A stretch of 64,000 nt of DNA from Larix kaempferi (GCA_027924585.1 BSBM01001439.1:496001-560000); one strand, 5' to 3'. Shown: positions 1-11,345, numbered from the stretch's first letter. Translations and numbers: made by a program. The notes: generated from the letters alone by a model not told the origin.

Positions 1-950
1 AGGAGGTGGTGACTGCAAGTGGGAGAGGGAGAGTTGCATGGAGAGAAGCTAACACAGGTGGGAGGGAAAGCAACACGGGAGGCGAAATGGAAGGCAATGC
101 TGGCGAGTTTGCAGGGTAATGGAGGGATAAGCGTGGAGTATGCGGAGCTGCGCGAAATTGCTGCAGTGTGGGCGCAAGGGAACAACGTGTGGAGGGAAGC
201 AATGGTGGAGAGCGAGAGTAAGGCGAGGAGCATGGTGAAGCGAAGTGGTGGATGGGAGGGTGGACTGTGGTGGTGTGGGAAGTGAAGTGGGGAGCAGCCA
301 AGGGGAGGATGGGTGATGGCGGAGAGGGAGCTGAGTGGAGGTGATGTGGGGGTGAATGGGAGGGAGGGAGAAGGCGTAGGGGGGAAGTAGGTGCGCTGGA
401 GCAGGAGGCGGCCATGAGGAGGGAGAGAGGGAGCCGAAAGATGGAGGAGGGTGGCGTGCGTGTTGGGTGGAGGCGTGAAGCAGGAAGGCGAGTGAGGGGG
501 AACCGTCAAGATGGATGGAAGGTGCTGGATGGCGGGTGGGGGGAATTTCACGTAAAGGGTGAGTTTGGGGGCGCGACGGTGTGAGTAGTGCAGGGGAGAG
601 GGACGTTGAACGTGGAGCGCCTGGTGGGTGTGTAGGTGGAGCAGGGGCAGAGGGATGACGTGAGTGCACAATAGAGGAGGATGGGCGTAGGGAGAGATGG
701 CAGGAGGAAGGCGCGAAAATGGAGAGTGGTGCAGAGAAATGGGAGGAGCGCGGGAGAAGTAGAACGCGGAAGGGAGATGGGCATGTGGCTTGAGAGCTTC
801 GCAGAGGTGGAGACGAAGTGCTGTGGAAGCACTAGATGGGGGATGTTGCGGAATTTGCGGAAGCGGGGAGGAGTGTTGTGGCCAAGGACCTTTTTTGGTC
901 AAAAACTAGAATCTTCAGAAACTCTGAAGTGATGGCTACCAGCCGGATCA
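1..950 (-). mobile_element. purine-rich internal region of a minus-strand LTR element
   Basis: The plus strand here is very rich in G and A, so both strands show long open frames. The minus frame 669-49 is a Pro/Ser/His-rich stretch that reflects base composition and has no domain I can recognise. The stretch lies directly downstream, on the minus strand, of a primer-binding site (951-969) and LTR (970-1212). It is therefore best read as the start of that element's internal region, cut by the window edge. Whether it is leader or a degenerate gag cannot be decided from the sequence. Confidence 0.45.
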
Positions 951-969
951 GAGTTGGCTCTGATACCAA
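951..969 (-). other. primer-binding site of the minus-strand element
   Basis: Read on the minus strand this is TTGGTATCAGAGCCAACTC, matching the plant initiator-Met tRNA primer signature TGGTATCAGAGC. It lies immediately inside the LTR end at 970, as expected for a minus-strand LTR retrotransposon. Confidence 0.8.
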
Positions 970-1212
970 TGTAATATCCATAGTTGGATATTCTCAATAA
1001 ACTCGTAATGAGCCCATAATTTCTGAAATAACCCACATATCCGTAGATATAAAAATGAATATAAATTTATAGATTGATGAGATGATAAATATACAATTGT
1101 TGCCCTACTTTTATAGTAGCTTGGGCATTGCCTATTTGAGGGGACGCATCCTCTCATTAACTATTACTCCTACTTATTATTAATATTAATGTATTATTAA
1201 TTATTTGTTACA
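970..1212 (-). repeat. short LTR (243 bp), minus strand
   Basis: The segment is bounded by TG...CA (TGTAATATCC at one end, TTGTTACA at the other), and the primer-binding site adjoins its inner end. To the right, the sequence from 1213 is collinear with the leader of the related element at 10.0 kb, so the LTR end at 1212 is also an insertion junction. The partner LTR and target duplication are outside the window. The short LTR suggests a small or non-autonomous family. Confidence 0.7.
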
Positions 1213-2529
1213 CTATATGCCTTCCATCTCTACCAAAACATTGTTAAGAGTGTGCACAGCTCCCAACATGTCAGCAAAGAGGTTTCATTCTAGATAAGTA
1301 GCAATGGAATGTTGTACAGTACCATAGGCCACTTACCCATTACTTGCATATTAGTAGTATCTTGTTCATTAATGCAAATTTTCTAAAATGCATAATATAC
1401 ATCATTTAAGTAATCATATACAAGAAATGACAATTCAAATACTTATCTTTGTTTGGTTGTTGGGTGGACTCCCTCTCGATCTTTACTTCCCGGATTATCT
1501 GTCTTTGAACTTATATCCATCTTGGACCACTATGCATGCTTAAGTGTGCACTAGTGTCATCCTCAATATCTCATACATAATCATACATGCATATTTTTAT
1601 TTGACCATAGGACTCTTCTAGTTTGTCATATCATTAATCAAACTAAGAAGCATACTATGCATAAACCAATGATTGCCCAAACTTATAACTTCATGAATTA
1701 TCAATCATACCAAGTATACTTATATAAGATCCTAAAACAAGGTAGGATTCTAACTTGATATAGGAAAAACATACTTGGATTATCATGCTTGCTAGTTATG
1801 TCTAACATACCCACATAATGTCTTCTTGTTCTCTTCAATGACTTGTGTTAGTAACCTGCATATCTCATAAGTTAACCATTGTAGAACCAAATTATACATA
1901 CCTCGTAAGTAGAGCTTCTATGTGATCAATGGTTATGGATGAGTCTTTGTCTTCATGTCACCATGGTCATATGTTCTTTATCTAGAACTTGATTTGTCTT
2001 TCTTGATGTACCCTTCATGTTAGTGGACAACATCATCCTCATACAACACCACAGTGTATTAGTACAATCATAAGTGTCATAACCCTAATCAATGAATGTC
2101 TTCTATCATTCACATGCATTCATACTTTTATTAAGGTGATAAGACAAGTCTAAAATTAATCAAGATTGTACTAACCTCAATAATATGAAGACAAACATAT
2201 CATAAACTTAATCATGAACATATTTCAAAACATACCTGTATCTCCTCAAGTCATACCTGTCGGGATTGCTTGCAATCTTCTTATGTAAGACCTTAGCCTC
2301 ATCTCCCTCTGGAACTAGAATCTCTTCACTTATGTAGGTGTCCAAATCATTCTCTTCTATGATTAACCCAATCCACTTTGATTTGATGAAGCTGGATCTG
2401 GAGCTGGCTAGGGTTTGACAGAGAAACCTTAAAAATCCAAACTTTGAATTTCAAGCTTCCGATTGGATGAAAAGATGCGCCTTGCTGAGCTGATCAAGCT
2501 GGTATACTTCAATTTTGAAATCTGCAAAA

Positions 2530-2930
2530 TTTGACCCCTCAAAATTGACTTTGAAAGTTTCAGATCTGCAACTTCTGTCATATTCTGGTTTTCTAGTCAA
2601 AATCCCGAACAAGGGTTTGATAATGCCCAAGGTTCTGCCCAGCCAAAAAGTTTGATCTTGTGCTCTAAACTTTGATTTTTTTGAGGAGCATCCAGCCGTG
2701 GTCCGAGATTCAAAAAATTCCAACTTTTAGAGAAACCCTAATTTTCCACTTTTCCGATCAAAATCCCGAACTAGGGTTTGATGATGCCCGAGGTTTTGAC
2801 CAACCAAAAAATTTGATCTTGGTCTCTAAACTTCAATTTTCTTGAGGAGCATTCAGCCGTGGTCTCGGATTCCAAAAATTCCAACTTTCTCCGAAACCCT
2901 AATTTCTCGCAGCAGTGACAAACCAAAAAT
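2530..2930 (-). repeat. two-copy leader repeat, about 190 bp
   Basis: Two diverged tandem copies each contain the CAGCCGTGGTC core, a following TTCCAAC tract, and AATCCCGAAC(T/A)AGGGTTTGAT. The same duplication is present in the plus-strand element around 8395-8700, so it predates the split of the two copies. Confidence 0.7.
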
Positions 2931-3573
2931 GAAAGTGCTCAGAATCCAATTCGGTTTTGGACAGAAATATATGCCATATTGTTTCTGATGTATCTCTGAA
3001 ATTTCGGATCCTCAGGGTCTAAAACTTCGGCCTGTGGTAGACTGACCTGCCATCTTTCCAACCCCACAGATCTGAGCTCAAATGGATTCTTTGAAAGAGA
3101 GATATGCCAAGTGTTGCAATGTGACCTGTTTATAGGATAAAACAATATAGAGAACTTCTACGGCGTGCCATGTGTCACTATTTCATTGGCCTCTGAAACC
3201 CGGACCTGTGAAACTACAGTTTGTTCCCTAACTTTCACTTTTTATAGAATTCCATTTGGAGCTTCCTAGCCCGAGATATGACATTTTTTCCTAGGTCACC
3301 TGTTTAGGACTGCATTCTGCAAGAGGCAGAAACCCTAACTTGTACGGATAATATCTCACAAAGTACAATGAATATGACGCTTTCCTTCGAACACAAGGTA
3401 CATGGACATTTAATCTTAGATCTGTAAAAGTTTCAGATCCTGAATCTTCGCTAAAACTGAGTTATAGCGAAAGTGCCACGATGACCGGTTTTTACTATAC
3501 CAAGCCCTAACTTCCAATTTGTCACAAGTGCAACAAGTGTCATAAATGCCATACCATGCCTTCCTTTAGGCTA

Positions 3574-3585
3574 GCTCTAATACCA
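3574..3585 (-). other. primer-binding site (minus strand)
   Basis: The minus-strand reading is TGGTATTAGAGC, one mismatch from the initiator-Met tRNA complement TGGTATCAGAGC. It directly abuts the LTR end at 3586. Confidence 0.8.
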
Positions 3586-4227
3586 TGTTTGTTTTTCAGC
3601 ATTTAATTCAATCTGATCTAGGATCTTAACTGAGAGAACAACATGTACAACATATCAAACACAAGAGACAAGAGACACAAAACATTTCACCGGGGAAAAC
3701 CAAGAAGGTGAAAAACCCCGCAACTTCCTCAGAGATAGAATGCACATCAATACAAAGATCACCATGATGAAACCCCAAAACAAGAGATAGTATCCTAGCA
3801 ACATCTCCTCCTCCACTTGTGCACATTCCTCCTTTCTCTCACTAATGCGAAGTGAGTGAGTGTGTGAATGAACAAATGAGAGAGTCACACTCTCTATTTA
3901 TACTTTACTTTGACTTGCCTTTTACTCTAACTAGGTCGGCCCCAACTTAACCACTTAACATAATGCTAACTGGGCCGACCCCACTAGGGTGGTCTAATAA
4001 CCCTTTGACCCACACAACGTATACAGGGCCAACCCCACCAAGGTGGTCTAATAACCCATCAAATATAAGTTGCGACACTTACAATAATACTCGCGACACT
4101 TGCAAATACAAATGACGACACTTCCAATCGGAGGAATAATGCATCTCCATTGGGGATACAATAAAGTACAAATGTAATTCATACAATATACAAGTGAATA
4201 TCTTGCGAAGTTACAAATACATCAACA
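3586..4227 (-). repeat. LTR (about 642 bp) of the minus-strand element
   Basis: Bounded by TG (3586) and CA (4227). On the minus strand it begins TGTTGATGTATTTGTAACTTC, parallel to TGTTGAAATATTGTAACTTC in the LTRs at 6987 and 14040, and it shares the GGTCGGCC/AACTGGGCC block. It holds a tandem copy of a GGTGGTCTAATAACCC block (around 3972-4057). A TATA-like CTCTATTTATAC lies near 3891. Only this LTR is visible; the other end was lost. Confidence 0.75.
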
Positions 4228-4517
4228 CAGAGATCAGTGATGATAGAGATCAGATCTGAGCAGCAGATCTGAGGTTGTAGAGGTCAGATCTATCAGATCT
4301 GTGGTGTTGGAGACTAGATCTGAGATAGATCTAGTGGATCAGTTGAGATAGTGACCAGATCTACCGGATCTGAGCAGCACAGTTCAGATATGAGGTTTTA
4401 GAGGTCATATTTGTCATATCAATGGGTTCAGTGGTTAGATCTGTGATATATCTACCAGATCTGTGATCAGGAGAGACTCTTGTTCACTGTGGGTTACAGT
4501 ATTTCAGTTGAGAGAGT
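4228..4517 (+). repeat. AGATCT-rich leader with about 115-bp tandem duplication
   Basis: The leader upstream of the copia gag start contains AGATCT or close variants about ten times. Two imperfect copies of roughly 115 bp are visible, each with GATCTGAGCAGCA, a GAGGTT(G/T)TAGAGGTCA block and a TAGATCTG block. No 5' LTR or primer-binding site is left between this leader and the minus-strand LTR ending at 4227. Confidence 0.6.
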
Positions 4518-5384
4518 ATGGCCACCAACTTGAGAGTGGAGGACCGGTTGGATGGGGCCTCCAACTATAGTGCATGGAGGGCACAGATTACACTCTTGCT
4601 GAAAGAGTGTGAACTATGGGATGTTGTGAACAACACAACGACAAATCCAGTTACAGTTCCGTCAGATGCCACTACCAAAGCAGTGTATGATAAAAAGAAT
4701 GTGAAGGCTCAAGAGGATCCTTCTTGATGCGATCAAGGATCATGTTATCCCACATGTCTCTACCAAGGACAATGTGTTTTAGATGTGGGATGCATGGACT
4801 AGTCTGCACCAGAGCTCCAATGCAAATAGGAAGATGGTTCTCACGGAAAAGTCGAGAAGCATCAAGATGGGAAAGATGAGAGCATGACTACCTATCTCAC
4901 CAAGATAACTCAGGTGAGGGATGAGTTGGGAGCAGTGGGTGAGAAGGTAGAGGATAGTGAGATGGTTCGACAGGCCTTGAATGGCGTGACTGTGCCATGG
5001 GCAGTGTTCGTTTAGTCTATCATAGCTCGAGAGAACCTTCCCGAGTGGGATTTTCTGTGGGGCGATTTCACACAGGAGGAGATCAGGAGAGGGTACATAC
5101 AGGGTTCAACTCCTGCTACTCTAGATGAGGAGGATGTGGCTCTCGCAGCAGGAGGGAAACATAGAGGCAAACATAAGAAGGATCTGAGCAAGATCAAATG
5201 CTTCTCCTGCAACGACTATGGACATTATGCGGGACAATGTTCGCATAAGAAGAAAGGGAAGCAGGTGAAGGACGAGCAGGTGGAAGCAACAAAGGAGGTT
5301 GATGAGTTTACTTCTCGGTTTGAGAAGGAGTTCTCATTAGCCTTAGTTCAGTCAGGACATGATAGTAGCCTACTAGAGGCTTAG
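4518..5384 (+). pseudogene. copia gag relic (nucleocapsid polyprotein)
   Basis: The start is the ATG at 4518, following an untranslated leader. The protein opens MATNLRVEDRLDGASNYSAW, typical of the N-terminal domain of plant Ty1/copia Gag, which packages element RNA. The first frame breaks after about 69 codons; Gag similarity resumes in other frames (LLDAIKDHVIPHVSTKDN). Near the end is a CCHC zinc knuckle, CFSCNDYGHYAGQC (CX2CX4HX4C), around 5200-5240, followed by a lysine-rich tail. Stops and frameshifts rule out a working product. It belongs to the relic continuing to the PPT at 6391. Confidence 0.8.
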
Positions 5385-6120
5385 GTTGATCATAGTTGGA
5401 GGGTTGACTTCATGCTCAACAGTCACATGACAGGAGTGGGGGATGCATTTCTTATCCTAGAGCACACATCCTTGCAGTTGGCTCGGGATGTGTAGGGGGT
5501 TGACCACTTGGTCACTGGTGTGGGAAGAGTGAGATTTTTGCTTGACCTTGGAGAGCTCCTAGAGGTGTCATGAGTTCTATTTGTTCCAGGAATGAGAGGG
5601 AGTATCCTCTCAGTGGCAGCTTTGGCAGCTGCTGGCCACTCAGTAGTGTTCCAGCGGGATCAGATCTTCACCTATCATAAAGGAGTAGACACAGTCTTGT
5701 TGGGTAACAAGATCGACGATGAATACTTGGTTCGGGGACAACCTACTATGGGCACATCAGGATGGCTGAGTACATCCTCTTTAGAGTTAGAGGGGGATGA
5801 TGAGCGAGATGCTCATAGCAGAGATGAGGCCAAGAGGAGTGAGCCTAGTCAGCAAATGGGTGGGCGAGATGCTCACCATAATGAGGAGGATTAGGGGAGT
5901 GATTCTGGAGTTCAGATGGATGCGTGAGATGCTCTTGATAGTGATGAGTCTCAAGAGATTGAGCCCTTGGGCTCATATCAGATGGATGAGCATGCTGCTC
6001 ATGCAGGCACCGGTCAGAGATTGAGCTGGTATGAGATGGTTGAGATGGACTTAGCTCAGGAGAGAGCTGAGTCAGCTCAGAGATAGAGGGAGTTGACTTA
6101 CAGAGTTGAGTCAAATTTGG
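5385..6120 (+). pseudogene. copia protease and pre-integrase relic
   Basis: Directly after gag, one frame reads WRVDFMLNSHMTG, a decayed copy of the aspartic protease motif (usually WVVDSGASxHMTG) with DSGAS lost. Then FVPGMRGSILSVAALAAAGHSVVFQ matches the segment between protease and integrase that normally reads ILSVxAL. After about 5760 the frame drifts into acidic repeats of D-A-H motifs. No HHCC zinc finger, DDE integrase, RT or RNase H follows before the polypurine tract, so most of pol has been deleted. Confidence 0.65.
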
Positions 6121-6390
6121 GACATAGAAAGATACGTATAGAGCAGTGGATCCTCTTGAAAACAGTCTTTAGGACTGGTTACAACAACATAGATTCAAAG
6201 GGAGTCTAAATCAGATTGCAGTGACAGAGTCAGCAATGGTGGATCAGGGGGATTCTTCTAAAGCCACACTTATGGAGATTGATCAGGGTTCTTTAGGTCA
6301 GAGGGCAGCAGTGACAGACAGATCAGTTAGATCAGTGTCAGCAGCAGGGGACTTATTGGATCCAGGCATCAGTGGTAGGACTTCCCTCGT
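6121..6390 (+). other. pol-to-PPT remainder of the copia relic
   Basis: This 270-bp stretch lies between the protease/linker remains and the polypurine tract. It has short open frames but no domain I can name. It probably represents what is left after the pol deletion. Confidence 0.4.
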
Positions 6391-6400
6391 TAAGAGGGAG
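6391..6400 (+). other. polypurine tract of the copia relic
   Basis: TAAGAGGGAG directly precedes TGTTAGATTG, the 3' LTR start. This is the expected layout for plus-strand DNA priming of an LTR retrotransposon. Confidence 0.75.
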
Positions 6401-6986
6401 TGTTAGATTGTGGTAACTTTGTGATGTCCTCCATGGTTCAGATGCCTTGCGTGGAGGTACATTAGATGCATATGCATCGGTACGGAGTAGAGGGTGAGAT
6501 ACACTCTACTCAGTGGCATGAATCCAGTGGTGGCTGCATGCGGACCTTCCGCAGTGTTTTGACCTTTGCATGCATGAGTTTTGCATGAACTGTCATCGAT
6601 CATTGGATGCATGCAAAAGTGACTTTTGAATGCACTGAGAATTAGTGTTTTGGTAAACCTAATTCATCGATGAGATTATTTATAGAGGCAGGAGGTCAAC
6701 GGGTGAGGTTGCTTAGTTGTATTATCAGAGAGTGATAGTGCTGGAGTGAGGAGGGCGCAGTTGTGCATGCAGGGCGACTTTCTGAGAGAGAGAGGAGCTA
6801 TTGCAGGAGCTAGGAAGGTCAAATCTGAGCTGGATCAGTGACCTTCAGCTTCAGAGTCACTAGGCACCCAGGTTTGTGTACTCAGACAGTCCATCAGAGA
6901 GCATTATGCTCAGTTTAGAGGAGGATGTGTTCACTTGGAGGAGGGCACATTTCCCAAGGAGGGAGAAGCTCATTTCGAGCCAGATC
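6401..6986 (+). repeat. 3' LTR of copia relic, first part
   Basis: Starts TGTTAGATTG after the polypurine tract. A TATA-like TTATTTATAGAGG occurs near 6666. The LTR is interrupted after 6986 by the 7.6-kb insertion and resumes at 14597; the AGATC target duplication marks the break. Confidence 0.7.
6982..6986 (+). repeat. target-site duplication AGATC (left)
   Basis: AGATC immediately precedes the LTR start at 6987 and is repeated at 14592-14596 immediately after the other LTR. The length of 5 bp is what LTR-retrotransposon integrases generate. Confidence 0.95.
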
Positions 6987-7538
6987 TGTTGAAATATTGT
7001 AACTTCAAAGAATATTATATTTGTATATTATTTATTCCGGAGATGTTCCATACCTCTGATGTGATTATACTATAAATCCGGAGATGTTTATTCCTCCGAG
7101 TTGGGTGTGGTAACTAGGGTTATTAGACCCACCATGTGGGGGTCGGCCCAGTCAGTTATAATGGGTTATTTAACCTAATGGTTAAATACGAGCCTACATG
7201 TACTTGTGTAAAATACATATCAGAGTAGTGTATAAATAGAGGAGGTGTGTTCCTCATTATACACATTCACTCACTTGAGGAAAGCGCACTTGTGGAGGAG
7301 AGGTCTGCTATTGTGGAGGAGGAGATCATGTCTCAGGGTTTCATCTTTGTATATTGCTGGTCATCTATATTGAGGAAGCTTTGCTGGGTTTTCTACCCCA
7401 TGAGGGTTTCCCAGGATAAATCTCTGTCTCTTGTGTTTATGCTGTGCTTGTTGTTTCTTCAGTGATCCTGTATATGCTATTATTGTGAAATGGAATGTAA
7501 TGCTGCTATTTTCTGTCTTAGCATATTGAATTTTAACA
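6987..7538 (+). repeat. 5' LTR (552 bp)
   Basis: TGTTGAAATATTG ... TTTTAACA. A promoter-like block with TATAAATAGAGGAGG lies near 7231-7245, followed by a repeated GTGGAGGAG motif. A small open frame at 7247-7465 is repeated in the other LTR and has no recognisable domain; I treat it as LTR sequence. The LTR is identical to 14040-14591 except for one base. Confidence 0.95.
7231..7245 (+). promoter_or_regulatory. LTR core promoter (TATA box)
   Basis: GTATAAATAGAGG about 245 bp into the LTR is a good plant TATA box, at a position consistent with a U3/R boundary. The same sequence is present in the 3' LTR near 14284. Confidence 0.65.
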
Positions 7539-7550
7539 TGGTATCAGAGC
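7539..7550 (+). other. primer-binding site
   Basis: TGGTATCAGAGC directly follows the LTR end with no gap. It is complementary to the 3' end of plant initiator-Met tRNA, as is usual for Ty1/copia elements. Confidence 0.9.
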
Positions 7551-10394
7551 TAACCTGAAGGAAGACAAGGTATGGCACTAAAGACACTTGCTTTACTTAC
7601 GACAATTTGAAGGTTAGGGTTTTACATAGCAAAAACCAGTCATCGTAGCACTTTCGCTATAAATCCGTTTTGGCGAAGTTTTCGGATCTGAAATTGTTAC
7701 AGGACGAAGCTAACATCTCCAGGTACCTTGTGTCCAAAGGACAACCTCTAATTCGTTGTACTTTGTGATTTATGATCTGTACAATATAGGGTTTCTGCCT
7801 CTTCCAGATCTGAGTCAAAATCAGGTGACCTTGGGAAAAAGGTCATATCTTGGGCTAGGAAGCTCCAAATGAAATTTCGTAAAAAGTGACAGGTATTAGA
7901 CAGTCTGCACTATCTCAGAAAACTTTTTCAGAGGCCGAAGTTGAACCAGTGACACGTGGCACTCCGTACAAGTTCGCTCTCCTGTATTATCCCATAAACA
8001 GGTCACGTTGCGACACTTGGCATAACTCTCTCTCAGAAAATCCAATTGAGGTCAGACCTGTCAGGATGGAAATATAACAGGCCGAGCTATCTCAGAAAAC
8101 TTTTTCAGAGGCCGAAGGTCAAACAGTGACACGTGGCACGCCGTACAAGTTCGCTCTCCTGTATTTTCCAAAAACAGGTCACGTTGCGACATTTGGCATA
8201 ACTCTCTCTCAGAGAATCCAATTGAGGTCAGACCTGTCAGGATGGAAATATAACAGGTCAGGCTATCTCAGGAAACTTTTTCAGACCCTGTGGATCAAAA
8301 ATTTCGGAGTTACATCAGAAACAATCAGGTACATATTTCTGTCAAAACAGAATTAGTTTTTGGTACCTTCATTCATGGCTTCCGGAATTTAGGGCTTTGA
8401 AGAAAGTTGGAATTTTTGTAATCGGAGACCACGGCTGGATGCTACTCATCAAAATAGAAATTTAGAGACCTGGATCAGAATTTTTGGTTGGGCATAAGGC
8501 CGGGCTTGATTAGACCCTAGTTCGGGACTTTGATCAGAAAAGCGGAAAATTAGGGCTTCTGTAAAAATGGGAATTTTTGAAATCTGTGACCACGGCTGGA
8601 AGCTCCTCAGAAAAATAGAAGCTTAGAGCTTTGGATCAAACTGTTTGATGGGGCAAAAGAGTGGGCTTCATCAAACCCCAGTTCAGGGTCACGTCCAGTG
8701 AATCCGAAAGTTTCAAAGGCAAAATTGAGGAGTAAAACTTTGCAGTTTTCAAATTCTGAATATATCAGTTTGATCAGCCCATCAAGGCGCATATATCTAT
8801 CCTTTCGGAAGTTTGAAATTCAAAGTTTGAATTTTTGGGGTTTCTCTGACAAACCCATATCCAGCTCCAGGTCCAGTTCTTGCAAATCAAGTGGATAGGG
8901 TTAATCCTAGAAGAAGATGGATTGGTCACCTACATAAGTGAAGGAGTTCATGTTTCAGAGGGAGATGAGGCTAAGGCTTTACATAAGGAGATTACAAGCG
9001 ATCTCGATAGGTATGACTCATCGAGGTATGTTTCGATATTTGTCCATGATTAAGTTTATGGTATGTTTGTCTTCAGGTTATTACAGTTAGTACAATTTTG
9101 ATTTTAGATTTGTCGTGTAACCTTAACAAAATTATGAATGCATATTCATTGGTTAAGGTGTTGACACTTATGATTGTACTAATGCATTATGATGTTGTGT
9201 GAGGTTGATGTTGTCTGCTAACAAGATACAGGTACATCACAAAAGACAAATCAGGTTCCATGACCATGAAAACATGAAGACAAAGACTCATCCATAATCT
9301 TTGTTCTACTTACGAGGTATGTATGACTTTGTTACATTATGCTTAACCTATGAGACATGCAGGTTCTAGCTCAGGATCTCTAAATCATTGAAGAGATTGT
9401 TTAGGTATGTTGTACATAACCAAGTAGGTATACTAATCCAGGTATGTTTCCCATGAATCTTACCTTGTGTTAGGATCCCTTATATAAGTATACTTGGAAT
9501 GATTGGTTATGCTTATTCATAAAGTTAGTAATCAAGGGATTATGCATATTATATCTTTTATCTTAATTGATGATATGCATGAGTAAAAGAAGACTTCCCT
9601 GAAATCTTGAATACTAATGTTTATTAATCATGACTATACATTTTCAAGATTATGTTTTTAGAATATACTAATGAGTGTATGTTTGTGTATGAGATCATGA
9701 GGATGACTCTTGAGCATGCACAGTGGTACAGAATGAATAGAAATTCAAAAGACATACAGAAGATCAAGCGGGAGGAAGCCACACAAACATAAAAGATAAG
9801 TATTTGAGTTGCTATTTGAAATAGTAATGATATTGCCTGTAATAGGTTGTATGCATATTTGTATTCCTATAATGTATCATGCTGAGTGTAAATATTCATA
9901 GAACATTGAACAATATACTACTAATATGCATATGATTGGTAAGTTGGACAAACATTCCATTGTTGCTTGTCTAGAATGAAACCTCTTTGCTGACATGCTG
10001 AGAGTTGTGCACACTCTCGATAGTATGTTCTGGTAGAGATGGAAGGCATCTAGATAGCCACTGTATGCATACAGGATATGGGAAAGTGTTGTGCCAAAGT
10101 ATTGGTCAAAATAGTTGCATCACTATGTAAATGATATCTGTATGCATAATAGGTTATCATGTCAATATGATTTGATGATTATGAAGTATTACTAATCATG
10201 TACTTAATTTTGATTTGTAGGAAAGGTCATGAAGAATGATGGACACCATACAAGTGGTGGATGTTCAAACAAGAAGATTTACAAATCAAACAAAATATTG
10301 AGGCTCATATCAGTAGACCCATCTATCGAGAGATGGCACAGATAGATATGCAGAAAATCATTCAATGCAGAGTGTGAATGATGTTCAGTCACAA
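7551..10394 (+). other. long untranslated leader with internal duplications
   Basis: This 2.8-kb segment has no coding similarity I can name. It contains a near-identical tandem duplication of about 180 bp (7909-8088 and 8089-8270, each with GTGACACGTGGCAC and GTCAGGATGGAAATATAACAG). It also contains an older two-copy repeat at 8395-8700 with the core GACCACGGCTGGA. The older repeat is shared with the minus-strand relative at 2530-2930. The newer one is single-copy there (around 3000-3190). Confidence 0.75.
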
Positions 10395-11345
10395 AGGGAG
10401 AATTGACAGTTTCTTAATAAGCTTGGGCTTTACCAAAAGTAAAGTTGTTTCTAACCTTTACCTTAAGGCTATGGATCATACTATTATAATATTTTTCTTA
10501 TAGGGAATGAGAAACAGATCATGAAAAGAAAGAAGAAGATGGCTGCAGAAATGAAAAATGAAAGATCTCAGATTGATGCATTACTTCCTAAGTCTGGAAG
10601 TATGGCAAGGCTTAGAAGGAATCTTTCTCAACCAGGGAAAGTGTGCTGAGAAATATTAAAAGGAATGGCCACTCTCATGAATTCCAACTTGAAGTTCTTA
10701 GCAGATGACTCATTAGAGTTAGTGGATATAACTCTGAACAGACAAATTATTGGGCCTTTGATATATCCAACATATACTAGGTTAGATATATGCTTTGTTA
10801 TGAACACCTTGAGTCAGTATCTAGTGGAAACTAGATGTGCTTACCTAATAGTTGCAAAGCATGTGATGAGGCACATAAAGGACACGATAGAATTTGATCT
10901 ATGCTATCTTGAAGATCATGACTTCAGATGGCTATTCAGATTCTGATTGGGCAGGAAGTGTTTCAGACAGGAAGAACACATCGAGAGGATGTTATTGTCT
11001 GGGTTTAGCCATGATCTCGTGGTTTAGCTGGAAGCAGTCTAGTGTGGCTCTCAGCACAAGCGGAATATATGGCTGATTGCTTTGCTAGTTGTGAAGAAGT
11101 TTGGCTTCAGGATTGTTTGACTTAGAGAAAGAACCAACTGTGATCCTATGTAACAAATAGAGTTGTATCAAGATAACATAGAATCTAGTGTTCCATGATA
11201 AGTCAAAGAAGATAGGGATCTAACAAGATTTGACGCAGGAAGGAACTATAAAGTTTGAATTTGTAACAGGTTACCAATGTACTAACCAAACCTTTGTCTT
11301 GAGTGTACTTCCGAGACAAGCTTGGTGTAGTTCAAAAGGACCCTC
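10395..11345 (+). pseudogene. copia RT/RNase H remnant lacking YVDD
   Basis: Reading starts with GRIDSFLISLGFTKSK, a classic Ty1/copia RT segment, and continues NLYLKAMDHTIIIFF. The next residues should be the catalytic YVDD loop, but the frame jumps to GNEKQ, so roughly six or seven codons including YVDD are missing. Then come NRQIIGPLIYPTYTRLDICF, DSDWAGSVSDRKNTSRG and MISWFSWKQSSVALST, the RT thumb/RNase H region, in two frames. The tail matches the copia C-terminus (VTNVLTKPL, FRDKLGVV) in broken frames. Stops throughout exclude function. No integrase, protease or gag precedes it. Confidence 0.8.

Larger units (their letters stand above)
1213..4227 (-). mobile_element. minus-strand LTR element, relative of the 6987-14591 element
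   Basis: From the LTR at 3586-4227 leftwards, this minus-strand segment is collinear with the LTR and leader of the plus-strand element (7.0 to about 10.05 kb). Shared landmarks are the LTR promoter region, the primer-binding site, the twice-repeated block with the core CCACGGCTGGATGCT, and a stretch around 1215-1300 matching 9955-10045 in reverse. No coding region is included. The copy stops at 1212, where another LTR element has been inserted. It is clearly more diverged than the two LTRs of the plus-strand element are from each other, so it is an older member or sister family. Confidence 0.75.

Noticed and set aside
49-669. 206-codon Pro/His-rich protein on the minus strand
   Set aside because: Composition of a GA-rich tract produces open frames on both strands; there is no domain or codon signal.
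7247-7465. 72-codon gene, also at 14300-14518
   Set aside because: Both copies lie within identical LTRs, directly after the TATA box, and have no recognisable domain.
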